Assembly (NCBI GenBank): GCA_047967505.1
Contig: CM106541.1
From: Dipteris shenzhenensis
Taxonomy: Eukaryota > Polypodiophyta > Polypodiopsida > Gleicheniales
DNA length: 64,000 bases
Direction: 5' to 3' (one strand)
Below the pieces are notes generated by a model. It searched no databases. It was given only the letters and a program-made list of their open reading frames with translations, and was not told where the DNA came from. Position numbers and translations under genes: made by a program. Shown here in pieces: positions 43,942 through 55,501 of the stretch (position 1 is the first letter of the stretch; each line of letters starts with the position of its first letter).

Positions 43942-44856
43942 CTACATGCAACTTCTATATGCAAGTTCTACATGTAGAGAGAGAATGTCTTACAATTCCT
44001 ATATGCAGAGAGAGAAGCCCTCCAACTTGTATAAATACCCCATAATGGAATGAAGCCCACACTCTTTGGGGCATTGTGTTGAGTTCTACTTTGGTATTCC
44101 AAGCAATTGTCTCAATGTCCATGCTTCCTTGCACTCCATGTCCAAAAGCATGTCCTAACCTTGCAACTCCTCCTCCCCTCTCCTCCAACCTTGCAACCCA
44201 TCCTCTCCCTCTCCTCCTCCCTTCTCCTCCTCCTTGCTTTCCCTCCTCCTCCTCCCTTCTCCTCCTCCTCCTCCCTCCTCCTCCTCCCTCCTCCCTCCTC
44301 CTCCCTTCTCCTCCTCCTCCTCCCTCCTCCTCCTCCCTCCTCTCTCTTCTTTCCCCCATGCTCTTACACCTTCTTCCTCTCCCACTCGTATGCTCCCCCT
44401 AAACCCTTAGTTCCTCAACCCTTAACCTCCATGCTCTACGAGGGAGACGAGTTCTCCACCATGTACTCTACCCTGAACCTTGGATCCTCCTAACGCTGGA
44501 ACCTCTTCTAAACTCTGGAACCTCTTCTAAACTCTGGAACCTCCTTCTAAACCTTGGAACCTCCTTCTAAACCTTGAACCTCCCTCTAACCCTTAAACTC
44601 CTCCTAAACACTACAACCCCCAATGAAGGCGAAAGCCTTCATTACCTCAACCATGATGATGCATGTTCCTTTCACACATGCATGCACTATGTTTGCTTAG
44701 GCCTACATCTCTCAACAAAATACAACTTGAGGTCCTAAGCTACACGTATACTACAAACAACAACCCCAATATATCTGTAGGTGACAAAACGCCTCAGAAG
44801 CTTGCATACTGAGAATACCTTGCTCTTCCTATGGAAGCCATGGGAAAGAGCCAACA
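43942..44856 (+). repeat. Gypsy C 5' LTR, 5'-truncated
   Basis: This matches 60459-61380. It contains a TATAAATA box at 44030-44037, a (CTC)n-rich tract (about 44165-44350), repeated GGAACCTC-TTCTAAAC blocks (about 44480-44600) and ends ...AAGAGCCAACA. It starts abruptly within the ACATGCAACTTCTA minisatellite that is much longer in the 3' LTR. Confidence 0.85.
44030..44037 (+). promoter_or_regulatory. TATA box of gypsy C 5' LTR
   Basis: TATAAATA in context ACTTGTATAAATACCCC, conserved in the other LTR at 60547-60554. This is the expected promoter position within an LTR. Confidence 0.7.
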
Positions 44857-44858
44857 TT

Positions 44859-44876
44859 TGGCACCGCTGCTGAGGA
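44859..44876 (+). promoter_or_regulatory. Gypsy C primer-binding site
   Basis: TGGCACCGCTGCTGAGGA starts two bases after the 5' LTR end. It differs by a few transitions from the TGGCGCCGTTGCCGGGGA-type site of Tat/Athila-like elements. Confidence 0.8.
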
Positions 44877-45299
44877 GACTAGCATCTTGAGTAATGAGTA
44901 AACATACACAGGTATGTGTAAAAAAAAAACTACTATAAATTTTCACGAATATAACACTCAAGAGCAAGGAAAGTAAATTTTTTTCCAACTCTAGCCAAAC
45001 ATACCAACCCCAAGCATCAACCTTGGGTTGCTATCTTAAGAAATTTTCTTTATTTCTTAAAAAGAAGCCACTTGATAAATAAATCAAGCTAGGTAGTGGA
45101 CACGAATGCGTAGAGCTTGCAATTTCCATCATTTCACCTTTTTGCAAAAGAGCAAACCGAGCTAACCATGAAAAGTTATGACTTGGGAAGAGTTTAGGGT
45201 TTAACCCTAAACCTACACCCAAACCTACACCCATTTCCTATAAAAACCCACTCCACCCCCTCATTCTTCTTCTTTTAGCCTCCATTCTCTTCCCCATTC

Positions 45300-45739
45300 C
45301 GAGTCCTATGCAAGACACTACTCCCTCTCCATCGACCACCACCCTACTCCCATCCTCACACGGTGAGTTACTTCGAGCCCATCTCACAGTAGATAACCTA
45401 GCCATCCACCCACCATCCATTCGTCCTCAACAATCTTGTTACATCGAGAAAGACTTGGAGAGCGTTCAGGTGACCATCTCTTCCTCCCTTTGGATTTTCG
45501 TCAAAGTTTTCCATCCGTCAAGTTTTTTTCTCCCCCTCCACCCCCCCTTCCACCACCACCCCCTCCCCCTCCACCACCACCCCCTCCCCCTCCACCATTC
45601 CCCTCCCCCACCATCCCCTCACCCCCCACCGCCCCCTCCACCATCCCATCCATTCCCCCCTCCATCCACCCCCCTCCTCCATCCCCCCCCCTCCTCCATC
45701 TCCCCTCTCTCCACCCCCCCCCTTCCCACCCCCCTCCTC

Positions 45740-45796
<57 letters not shown>

Positions 45797-46200
45797 CCCC
45801 CTCGTCGACCACTCCTCTCCCTACCCTACCTAATACTAACTATCAAGGGCCTTAGCCCTTACTTGTTGGTTGCCTTGCAGCCCGTTCATGCAGTGCCAGT
45901 GCGCAACGGTGGTGCTCAGAGAGCCACCACCTCGCCTCGCCTCCTGTCGACTCCTCCTCCGCCCATAGCTATGCCTTCTCCCCGCTCCCACCCACAACTA
46001 CGCCTTCTCCCCACTCTGCCCACAGTTGCACCTCCGCCCTACCTCCTTCTACTCCACCCTCCCTCGTATCATCCTCCATCTTCTCCTTCCCCTCCACTCC
46101 ACACTCCTCCACTCCCATCCGTTCGCGAAAAAACACGTCCCCCTCACACACTGCCGCTGCCGCCTGCCGCGCAACGCCCCCCCCAACAAATTTTTTTAAT
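45300..46200 (+). other. Low-complexity leader of gypsy C
   Basis: This C/T-rich tract, with a (CT)n run at about 45752-45794, yields a 300-codon Pro/Leu/Ser-rich frame (45308-46210) and Gly/Glu/Arg-rich minus frames. Composition explains both, and no domain is visible. Confidence 0.7.
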
Positions 46201-46204
46201 TATT

Positions 46205-46455
46205 GAATAAAAATTAAAAAACCCTAACCTAACTTAACTAGCTAACTAACTTTAGTTAGGTTAGTATTAACCTAGGTTAGCTTAATTTAACCTAGGTTAG
46301 TTAGTAACTTAGGCTAGGTTAGTTTGATAGGTTAGGTTAGGTTATTGACCTAGGTTTAGTTAGCATTAACCCACCCTAGTTAGTTTAATTAACTTCAATG
46401 AGTTAGACTTATAGTTAGCTCTAGTTAGTTTAACTAAATGGACCTAGTTAGGTAA
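46205..46455. repeat. TTAGGTTAG/CTAACCTAA-rich tract
   Basis: About 250 bp is built from irregular AACCTAGGTTAG, TAGTTAG and GGTTAGGTTAG words in both orientations, giving many short palindromes. It lies between the C/T-rich leader and gag of gypsy C. Confidence 0.75.
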
Positions 46456-46949
46456 CAAAAACACCATGCTATGGGGCATTTTTCTAGCCCATTCCACACC
46501 ATTTTGGCATCCCTAGCACTCGCTCATTCATACCCCCGTGTGGGCCTTGTTTTGTACTAATTTGCTCATATCTTTACACTGTGACCTCCGATTGACGATC
46601 CGTCTGCATCAACACATTTCCCTACACACGTGGGACAATCTTAGGCACATGGTTGACACGACGGTCCCTACAAAACTAACACAACTCTAACCCTCCAAAC
46701 ACAACTACATCAACACCTGCACTTGCGATAGAGACACCCTTTGTAACTCTTGCCCAATCTACATGCAGCTATGCTCCGACCAACATCTCTGACTCCAACA
46801 CTCATCAAATCTGCATACAACTCCACTGCAACCACCGCCTTCGACAATCCTCTACCCCGATTCCCCCTTTAAAATTCAAGAAATCCCTTTGACTCCTCCA
46901 TGCCACAACATGGCTGGATGTCATCACGAACGATGATGGAGACCTCCTA

Positions 46950-48061
46950 GTGGAAGAGCAAGTAACATGGGACCTGCTTCAAACAGAATTCAAAAGTCAC
47001 TTTCAAATGGAGAGACTACAAGAGGATCCCGCTCTCCAACTCAGCCAGATTGAACAAGGTCGTCGAGAAGATGTACGCATGTATTTGGGCAAAATGAAAA
47101 GATTAATCGCCAAATGTGACCCACGCCCCGATACAAAGTACCTCATGGCCTGGTTCATTACAGGACTAAGGAAGAAAATCTGCAAGGATATGAAAAAGAT
47201 TAGTAGCTATGAAATGCTCAGCGGGGCTCATGCGACAGCCATTGACATCGAGGAAGGCATGATCGACTCTGGCACCAGCAGTGATGATGGAAGATCTAGT
47301 GCACCAGATAAGCGCTCTAAAAAGGGCCAATTGAAATCCACTACCGAAACATCAAATGAAGATTGCCTAGAGGCCATGACCATGAAGCTGAAAGAAGACA
47401 TGATGCAGGCCATGGAACAAAAGCTTCACTTGTCTCAGCCGCCACCTCAGACTTATCCACGACGAGAAAATGTCTAGTGTCCACACTACATGGCCAATCA
47501 TACAGCAAATGAGTGCCCGGTCCTAAGAGCCAGGATCACTACACAAGCAAATCCACCGCCAAGATTGTGGTGTCATATTTGCATAGTCAGTGGCCATGAT
47601 GAAAATAGTTGCATTTTCAATATGCGCAACAACCCGCCTTGACCTCAACAATACCAACTGGCACCCATGCCAGTGTACAGGCAACCGACACTTGCACAAG
47701 CACCCCTAGCTCCGAGGCTAAATCCTATTCCTGTCTAGACACAAGTCACACAATTACTCAGGAATCCAAATTCACGACCATATCCAAGAGCGCCAAATCC
47801 AACTCCTTAGGCAATTCCAATACAACAACTACAAGCCAAGGAAGTAGACTCGCCATTCGAGTATGAAGTAGAGTACCTAGTGTACTATGTAGAAGGCACA
47901 GAGGGTCTAATACCAGTCTACACAAATCAAGTTTGACCCAATACATATCAAGCACCAATCAAGTGCTACAGGTGTGGAGAAAATCACCAAATTGAAGAGT
48001 GCCCTCATCATGATAGCCCTGCTACTTTCCAACCACTATGCAGAGATTGTGGCATAGGACA
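46950..48061 (+). pseudogene. Gypsy C gag with multiple zinc knuckles, cut by copia B
   Basis: An open frame of 175 codons (46950-47477) carries a retrotrans_gag-type core: TWDLLQTEFKSHFQMERLQE, LQLSQIEQGRREDVRMYLGK, MKRLIAKCDPRPD, MAWFITGLRKKI. After a stop the same frame continues with a run of knuckle-like motifs: CPHYMANHTANEC (second Cys changed to Tyr), CHICIVSGHDENSC (complete), CYRCGENHQIEEC (complete, C-x2-C-x3-H-x4-C) and CRDCGIGH, whose last Cys lies beyond the copia B insertion. About four stops interrupt. Four knuckles in one gag is unusual. An acidic spacer (EVDSPFEYEVEYLVYYVEG) lies between the second and third. Confidence 0.8.
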
Positions 48062-48318
48062 TGACAAAATATGAAGAGGGGAGAGGAAAAGAGTGGAGAT
48101 GAGGAGAGAGGGCATAGCTAGAGAGCACACCACAAATGACTAACTGTACACTAGATTTAGTTGAAAAAATAGAATATATACAAACCCATTTAGGGTTAGG
48201 GTTAGGGGATCTAACCCTTTCCTTTATAGCACTCTATAAGGTTAGTGCTATGCACATATGATCACATGATGGTGCTATGCACACAGGATCACATGATGTT
48301 GAGTGTGAACTCTCAACA
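48062..48318 (-). repeat. Copia B 3' LTR
   Basis: This 257-bp LTR runs TGACAAAATATGAAG...CTCTCAACA. It contains a telomere-like stretch (TTTAGGGTTAGGGTTAGGGG at about 48189-48208) followed by CTAACCC, giving a short inverted pair. The two ATCACATGATG words near 48262-48298 are a small direct repeat. Confidence 0.93.
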
Positions 48319-48457
48319 CCTTCCCTCAAGATCAACATCATGAAGTAGGCCTTCCCTCAAGATGATGATTCTGGGGAATCGAAGAAGGACTGAGCATTAC
48401 ATTCCATCACACCCCTTTAATGGGAATGTCCTTCCTCTGTGTCAAACCAAGAGCTAC

Positions 48458-49217
48458 TCAATGTTTCTTGAATAGCTCTTTATCGAGTGGTTTGGTAAAG
48501 ATGTCTGCAACATTCTCTTTGCTATCACAATGTTGTAGTGTGATGTCACCAAGTAACACTCTTTCTCTGATGAAGTGCTCTCTAACATCAATATGCTTTG
48601 TCCTGGAGTGATATACTAGATTCTTGGCCAATGCTTGAGCTGATTGATTATCATAGTATATTGTTGTTGGCTTTGACTCATCAAAGTAATCTATTTCTGA
48701 CAATAGTCTTCTGAGCCATATAGCCTCACATGCACCTATAGTGAGTGCTCTATATTTTGCTTCAGTTGAAGACAAAGAAACAGTTGGCTGTTTGTTTGAC
48801 AACCATGATATAGCACCTTGACCAAGGAAAAATGCATATCCTTGTGTCGATCTCCTAGTCTCATGATCTCCGGCATAGTCACTGTCATAGTATCCATGCA
48901 ACAGTGGATGACTTCCTCTATATTCTATCCCAAACTGTCTTGTACCTTTGATGTATCTCAAGAATCTTTTTGATGCATTCTAATGAGACCGTTGCCATAA
49001 ACTGTGCTAGTGAACTTAATGCATAACAAATATCTGGTCGTGTGATTGTCAGATATATAAGAGATCCGATGAGCTGCCTGTAGTATCTATCATTGACTGT
49101 AGGCTTTTCTGAATCTTTAGTAAGTTTCAAACTCTGTTCCATGGGAGTGGCTACAATCTTGCAATCTACCATATGAAACTTCTTCAGGAGACTATCAATA
49201 TATTTGAGTTGACTCAT
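48458..49217 (-). pseudogene. Copia B RNase H and RT connection
   Basis: The RT connection reads KYIDSLLKKFHMVDCKIVAT and GSLIYLTITRPDICYALSSL (49217-48918). After a frame change near 48960 comes the RNase H (48961-48458), open for 167 codons: [20 protein letters not shown] (Asp), [19 protein letters not shown] (Glu), [20 protein letters not shown] (Asp), [17 protein letters not shown] and [11 protein letters not shown]. All expected landmarks of the copia RNase H are present, so this domain alone is intact. The usual 'YTDSDWAG' reads YYDSDYAG. Confidence 0.92.
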
Positions 49218-49239
49218 GAATGTGCTATTTGAATCTCTC

Positions 49240-50101
49240 TAGAACTCAATTCCAAGACAATAGTGCATAAGTCCAACATCTTTCATGTCGAACTCTGCAG
49301 ATAAGTCTTGTTTCAGTTTTTTAATGAAGCTATCCTTGCTTCCTGTAACATCAGATCATCTACGTACAAGAGTGCAATAGTAATGTCTTCCCCTTGAACT
49401 TTGTAATAGAGAGTATGATCTGCATTGGACTTCATGTATCCCAAATCAGCAAAATACTTGTCAATTCTGCTGTACCAACTTCTGGGTGCTTGTTTTAAGC
49501 TATAGAGACTTTTCTTGAGATGGCAAAACTTATTCTCCTTTCCTGGTTCAACATAACCTACTGGTTGCTACATGTAGACTTCCTCATCTAGATAAACATT
49601 GAGAAATGCATTCTTGACATCGAGCTGATAGGCATTCCATCTACTGAGTGTCGCTAGTGATATCAAGAACCGTATGGAATCCATCTTTGTTACTGGAGCA
49701 TAAGTCTCATCATAGTCTTGACCATATTGTTGTGCAAATCCTTTTGCAACTAGTCTAGCTTTGTATCTTTGAATACAACCATCTAGATTGTACTTCACTT
49801 TGTATACCCATTTCTTTGCTATGGCCTTCTTTCTTGGTGGAAGGTCGCATAATTCCCAAGTAATATTCTTATACAAAGCATCTATTTCTTCATTCATAGC
49901 AATTTGCCATTCTGGCTTATTTATTGCATCTTCGAAGTACACTGGCTCTTCTGTAGCCATGATGGTAGTCATAAGAGCATAATTGGTGGTTTCCACACGA
50001 ATTTCTTTGCCTTTTTGAGCATATGTCAATTTGGCTAGAGGTCTACTTTCCCTAGTAGACCATTTGAGCTGCTGTAGCTCTACTTGGGGTGTTTTTGGCA
50101 A
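49240..50101 (-). pseudogene. Copia B reverse transcriptase, mostly open
   Basis: The open frame 50101-49568 (177 codons) holds WELCDLPPRKKAIAKKWVYK, QRYKARLVAKGFAQQYGQDY, DETYAPVTKMDSIRFLISLA and LDVKNAFLNVYLDEEVYM (motif A). After a stop at 49568-49570 the frame continues with KSLYSLKQAPRSWYSRIDKY, ADHTLYYKVQG and IALLYVDDLML (intact YVDD). It then loses frame near 49340 in the stretch leading to the connection domain. Two breaks disable it. Confidence 0.9.
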
Positions 50102-50161
50102 TTCTTGCTCTTCTTCATCAACTTGTTTTGTAGATGACTGTGAACTTGATGCTTCTATCTC

Positions 50162-50950
50162 CTATGTAGGTGAGGTTTTCCATTCTGATTTCTCATTAAA
50201 GATTACATCTCTGGAGATAATGACTTTGCGGTTGATGGGATCATACAATTTGTATGCTTTGCTTTCTTCACTGTAGCCAACCATGATGCATTTGCATGAC
50301 TTCGCATCCAATTTCCTGTGATGATCATCATGTATGTGGGCATATGCTATGCAACCAAATATGTGGAGCTGCCCAATGTGTGGCTTGTGTCCAGTGAATG
50401 CTTCATAAGGAGTCATACCCTGTATCGATTTGGTAGGAAGCTGATTAAGCAAATAGTTTGCAGTGGCTTTTACTTCTACCCAATACTGATTCGAAAGATG
50501 CTTTTCACTAAGCATTGCTCTAGCATTGCCTGCTAAAGTCCCATTCTTCCTTTTAGCTCTTGCATTCTACTGAGGAGTATCTGCACATGTGAATTGTCTT
50601 CAAATGCCGTGATTTTTGCAAAAGTTCATGAATGTTGAAGACATGTATTCACCTCCTCTATCTGATCTCATGACCTTGATCTTTCTGCCTGTCTAGTTTT
50701 CTACCATGGCTTTGAATTCTTGAAATCTGGAAAACACTTCAAATTTCTCTTTCAAAAAGTAGACCCAACAATATCTGCTGTAGTCATCCATGAAAGTCAA
50801 GTAATAAAGTGAACCATTGATGGTGCAGGTCTGGGCATAACCCCATACATCTGTATATATCAAATCAAGAATACCCATGCATGAGAGGTACTTCTAACAA
50901 AGTTGGTTCGCTTTTGTCTGCCGAAGCAGCATGCTTCACAAAATTTTCCA
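50162..50950 (-). pseudogene. Copia B integrase, several stops
   Basis: From right to left: the zinc-binding Cys pair (CEACCFGRQKRTNF near 50930), LIYTDVWGYAQ (first Asp), [39 protein letters not shown] (second Asp), then a stretch with DTPQxNARAKRKNGTL (usual Glu position reads Lys), and the C-terminal half (50515-50162, open), with HLSNQYWVEVKATANYLLNQ, HIFGCIAYAHIHDDHHRKLD, KCIMVGYSEESKAYKLYDPI and KVIISRDVIFNEKSEW. The order is normal for copia. Stops occur near 50692, 50585 and 50568. Confidence 0.9.
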
Positions 50951-50985
50951 AGAAACTGTAGCTTCGGAATCCCGATTGCCATATT

Positions 50986-51500
50986 CTAATTCCTAAGATC
51001 TAACAAGTACTTGAAGTTGACCTGACCATATCTCTTGTGCCATTTTGCAGATAGTGGCATCTGTTGTGGTTGAGCTGACATGGCATGCTTATCTAGTACT
51101 GTAGCTAGCATTCTGTATAAGCGTCCTTCCTTGACACCTTTTGCTACTAGCTGACATCTTTTGGATTTGTCTCTGATAGTGCATTCATCACCATCAAAGA
51201 TGACTTTGTAATTGTGTTCTGTCATTTGACCTACTGATGAAAGGTTCTTGCTGAGCTTCGGAACATAGAGCACATCTTTCACCAATCCTTTTGTACCAGT
51301 GAAATTGTTCATAGGGATAACACCTGTCCCTTGAACTAGATTCAGTGTATTGTCTGCTGTGTAGATGACATTCTTTTGTCCTTCTAATGGCTTCATTTAT
51401 GTGAGCCATTCCTGATGATTTGTCATATGAGATGATGCACCGCTGTCGATATACCAAGGATCTTGTTCCACTTCATCGACTTGATAGCTAAAATCCTCTT
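50986..51500 (-). pseudogene. Copia B protease and integrase start
   Basis: DPWYIDSGASSHMTNHQEWL (51466-51407) is the protease active-site block with D-S-G. After one stop (near 51397) an open frame of 136 codons (51396-50986) continues with NFTGTKGLVKDVLYVPKLSK, NLSSVGQMTEHNYKVIF and WHKRYGQVNFKYL, the latter being the integrase zinc-binding start with one His position changed to Gln/Tyr. The layout is standard for copia. Confidence 0.88.
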
Positions 51501-51581
51501 TGGGATTGAAATCAGTGTCTAGATACACTGTATCAGTCTGATGCATTTCCTTGCTTGCAAGAAACATATTCCCATGTTCAT

Positions 51582-52660
51582 TTACAAAATAACTGTGACT
51601 AGAATGTCCACCACGATGATTTCCTCTGCCTTGGGAATTCCCTCAATTACTACTGGATTGACCGCCTTGGTTGTATTGCTTCTTGCAGCAATCTCTTTCA
51701 TAGTGTCCAAACTTGTGCCAGTAGTTGCACTGAATGTTTGACACATTGGTGGATGCATTCGCTCGTCCTTGAAATATTCCTCGATTGGAATGATTTCCTC
51801 TTTGCTGATTCTGATGTTGCTGAGGATGATGCTGATGATGTTGATGCTGACTTTGATTTTGTTGCTGATGATGACCACTTTTCTGATATGATCTACCTCT
51901 ACCTCTGCCTTTGCCTCTGCTTCTATCTGAAGCTGTGAATGCTTGATCATTAGAATGACCTTTATGTGCTTGAATAGCCTGAGTCCTGAGTTCTTCACCA
52001 AGTAGGAATGACAGAAGTTCTTCCAATGTCAGAATTTGCCGTTGGAGGGCAATACTCTAGACTAGATTCTCATATCCCTCTCTTAGTCCATTCAGAATGA
52101 CTTGAACCATTTCTGCAGGGTTCATAGTCTCTCCTGCTACTGTAAGTTGATTGTTGTAGTCTTTTATGCGGAGTACATAAGCATGACCGGCTTCGCTACT
52201 GTTGCAAAAACTCTAGTTGATTTGGTTTCTTAGGGTGAGAATCCTAGATCTGTTCTTGGACTCGTAGAGAGCTGCGAACATATCCCATGCTTCTTTTGAT
52301 GTCTTGATTGTGTTGAGCTATCCTAGCATGACATCTTGCACATTTTTCTTGATCAGGTGATAGGCGTACTTATTTATCCCATTTTGCTTGAGCTCGGGCA
52401 ATGGTAGGATCTGCTACTGGTGCGAAAACTATTTGTGTAGTTGTAGATGCCGTTGTAGATCCCCTTGCTGGTGTTGTGACAACATATGGAGTAGAGCTAC
52501 TTGTGGTTGGATCGGCCAATGGTCTAGGTATAGACCCATCGACATACTCCAATTTGTCCTGAAGTACAAGAATGGTCTCCATTTGGTATTTCCATGTACC
52601 GTAATTGGAGTTGTCTAACTTAGTAGATGCCTCTAGATTGAGGTTGCTAGTCGTAGACAT
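51582..52660 (-). pseudogene. Copia B gag, frameshifted
   Basis: The start is ATG at 52660 (MSTTSNLNLEASTKLDNSNY, GTWKYQMETILVLQDKLEY), the usual copia gag opening. It is open to 52370, then decayed to about 52030. It is open again at 52026-51643 with EELLSFLLGEELRTQAIQA, an Arg/Gly stretch, a long Gln/His-rich spacer, and a knuckle NYWHKFGHYERDCC (first Cys of the second pair replaced by Trp). The His/Gln-rich spacer (HQHHQHHPQQHQNQQ) is unusually marked. Breaks lie near 52370 and within 52030-52370. Confidence 0.87.
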
Positions 52661-55231
52661 GGTGCAAGAAATGTACTCAAAAGTGTCATGAAAATCTTTG
52701 TATGAATCAATTGCAAATACACTGACTATGCCAAGTGAGATCTCTGAACCATCGATGAAGATAGAACTGCAATATATAAAATCTGATTTGTATTACAAGG
52801 CTTGTGGCAATGATGCCGAGAATAGCCAAGAGGCTTTACAAGGTTGAAATGATGTGCATGATGCCGTGGGATAGTCGAATAGGCTTTACAATGGTGCCAT
52901 GTGTGTGTGAAATCAAGTGTTATCTGCCACTGAAACAATCTGCAATGCCTCTAAACTCTGCAGTTTGCTCACTAAACTGATGAACGTAAGGTTTCAGATA
53001 ATGTAATGATATGAAACCGTATGTGAGCTTATGGACTCGAGTAGGTACTAGTCGGGAATTTCGAGCATGGCTTAGATTGGCAATTTGGGGAAATTCAAAG
53101 CGTCCCCTCTATGGTGATCTAGTCTACTCTAATCTAGATCTATACCAACCATCGATCGATGAAAGAATAGCAAATAATTCCTTTTCTTTTGTTCTTTTTA
53201 AGTGCTGGGTCAAATGCGTCGATGTAGAGGCAAATGTGCATGAAGGAAGTGGTTTTGTCGGAGAGGCTCAAATGTGAGTGTAACTTGCACCAAAATGTGC
53301 ACATGATGTGACGACATGTAGACCACAAAAAAATGAGCGACTTTCCTTTTTGAAGCGCCCTCAAATTCTTCCTAGATCAAGAGATACGACTTGATCTAGG
53401 TGGAGGGGCAAAAGGAGTGCAAATGGTGCTCAATGATGATGTGTCACTATGGGTCACATGCAGTGACGATGTGGCACTGTGCCTAGCAAGAGGTGTGCCA
53501 GTGGAGCCCTGTGCTGAGGTGGCAGAAGTGGTCACATGCAATGACTGTGGAGCACTGTGTGTGCCTGTAGAGGTCAGTGCTGATTGGATAGCTGAGGTGG
53601 CACAAATGATGATGTCAGTAGATGATGTGGTAATGATGATGTGGTACTGATGATGTGATAGTGATGACGTGGGCTACTGATGTGGCTGATGAGCTAGTAG
53701 GGTGATGTGGCCTAGTAATGTGGCAAATGTTGACTAGTCAATAATGATGTGGCAGTCTCACGAGGTAACTGACATTGCACTTAGAGATAAGGGTACCACA
53801 TGGCACACTGTAGACCTAACCTAGGTGCTACCCTATCTTGCCACATGTCGATTGCTAGGAAATCAAAACCTTTTATAGATTTGAACGGAATCAACTAGAT
53901 TCCATCTGCTTCATCTCCATGTGGTCGACATTGGAGATCGTGCATTGATGCTATCCATTGGAGTCGTTGGGCATTTCAAGGAGTTGTGCACCTTGTCTTT
54001 GCTGTGCTCTTGGCTATCGGGTCATGAGCTTACATGCACTATTAGCTACAACTTTTGGATGGTGAAGCCTTTGAGGCTTGGAGCGGTGGAGCGTGGTAGG
54101 AGCTATCTTGTAGGACTCGTCGACCAGTCTGTGCAACCATGTAGAGGAGAGGTCGTTGTTTGAAAGCTAGAGGCTTTGGAGCGCTATGCTCACTGGGAGC
54201 ATGGCTGAATGGTGTAGAGTTGATGATGTAGTTGTTTTCATCACCTGTATAGCCGCTGTCGCTACAGGACTTTGGAGCAGCCTTGGATTTGAGGACCTGA
54301 GTTGGCGCTACAAATGGCTGCTCACCTTTGTTGCGTGAAGGCTGGGGGCGAAAAAGCCCATAGGATTGCTTTGGGTGGTGAGGCTTGTCGATGGAGGCGG
54401 CTTGTTGGCCTTGTTGGAGCTGGCTGGTGAGCAGTCGTTGGCTATGTAGCTTTGCTAGAGGTAGCACGGGCAGAGTGCTAGAGGTGCAGCATCTGAGCTA
54501 TTGCTATCTCAGTCATCTGGAGGTGCAAGAGGCCTTGTGAGTTGGTGTCATGTTCATTGGGAAGCATTGTGTCATCTAGGAAGATCCACAATGAAGAAGA
54601 GGATTTAGACGGGTTGGTCGAGCTATCTACTGAATGCTTTGTTGAGTTTTTGGTCATAGAAGAAGCTATGGCCTTCATTGGATAGCGGCTAGCTAAGGAA
54701 ACGTTGGCCTTAGAAGATAATGTGAGGCAATTGGAGCAATTTTGGAGCTTTGAAGAGCCGTTGTTGCAGCCAAGAGGTCATTGAGCCTTGATGCTAAACT
54801 GAGTCACAAAAATGGAGTAACAGAATTGTAGTCGAAGAGGCTCCTTCTCTCTCTATAGGACCTCTACAGATATCTTTTTCTCACAAGAATGCAATGAACA
54901 GAATCTCTCTCTCTTTTCTCTCGAAACCAGTAGAGCTTCGACTCTTTCTCTCAAACAATAGGATGTCTATTTTCTCCTTATCTATCTCTCATAAGGATAC
55001 ACTCGAAGAACTCTGTCACATGATTCTCTCGCAGAGATCACTCACAATCTCTCTTGCTTTCAATCAAGGAATTCTCTCTCACATAGAGATGAATGGAATG
55101 GACGGAAATCCCTTCACATGAACGGAAGTCTTTCGCTCTACGGAAGTGAATGGAACACTCAGTCTCTCTCAATCTCTCAATCTCTCGATCACTCTCACAA
55201 GAATTGCAATGCCTCAGTGGAAGGCAAGGGA
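52661..55231 (-). other. Copia B long 5' leader
   Basis: This is 2.57 kb between primer site and gag ATG. It contains repeated GATGATGTGGCAC / GTGGCACTG words (about 53430-53760) and two minus-strand open frames (54042-54467, 141 codons; 54478-54678, 66 codons) with no recognised domain. Order and several words resemble the copia A leader (61381-63636), for example AGCAAAT...TTTTAAGT(A/G)(C/G)TGGG and GATTCCATC near 53900 and 62280. The two elements are therefore related outside the coding region. Confidence 0.6.
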
Positions 55232-55243
55232 GCTCTGATACCA
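55232..55243 (-). promoter_or_regulatory. Copia B primer-binding site (tRNA-iMet)
   Basis: TGGTATCAGAGC on minus, abutting the 5' LTR. Confidence 0.93.
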
Positions 55244-55501
55244 TGACAAAATATGAAGAGGGGAGAGGAGATGAGTGGAGATGACGAGAGAGGGCATAGC
55301 TAGAGAGCACACCACAAATGATGAGTAACTATACACTATATTTAGTTGAAAAAATAGAATATATGCAAACCCATTTAGGGTTAGGGTTAGGGGATCTAAC
55401 CCTTTCCTTTATAGCACTCTATAAGGTTAGTGCTATGCACATATGATCACATGATGGTGGTATGCACACATGATCACATGATGTTGAGCGTGAACTCTCA
55501 A
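55244..55501 (-). repeat. Copia B 5' LTR
   Basis: Partner of 48062-48318, with about 15 differences by eye. It carries the same telomere-like stretch at about 55374-55403. Its outer end is CTCTCAA followed directly by gypsy C sequence, a few bases short of the full LTR end. Confidence 0.92.

Larger units (their letters stand above)
48062..55501 (-). mobile_element. Copia B: near-complete Ty1/copia element inside gypsy C gag
   Basis: This 7.4-kb element has LTRs at 48062-48318 and 55244-55501, a tRNA-iMet primer site at 55232-55243 and a purine tract (minus GAGGGAAGG) beside the 3' LTR at 48319-48328. Domain order on minus is gag, protease, integrase, RT, RNase H. The leader is very long (52661-55231). 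The left flank ends GGACA. On the right, the expected LTR end plus GGACA is missing about 7 bp, so the target duplication is lost, but the knuckle reading of gypsy C resumes directly, which confirms the insertion. Confidence 0.92.

Noticed and set aside
44076-44493. Open frames across the gypsy C 5' LTR as a gene
   Set aside because: They coincide with the CTC-rich tract and recur in the 3' LTR at 60624-60926, so they are LTR composition, not a gene.
48189-48208. True telomere or interstitial telomere array
   Set aside because: Only two to three degenerate units occur, identically placed in both LTRs of one element.
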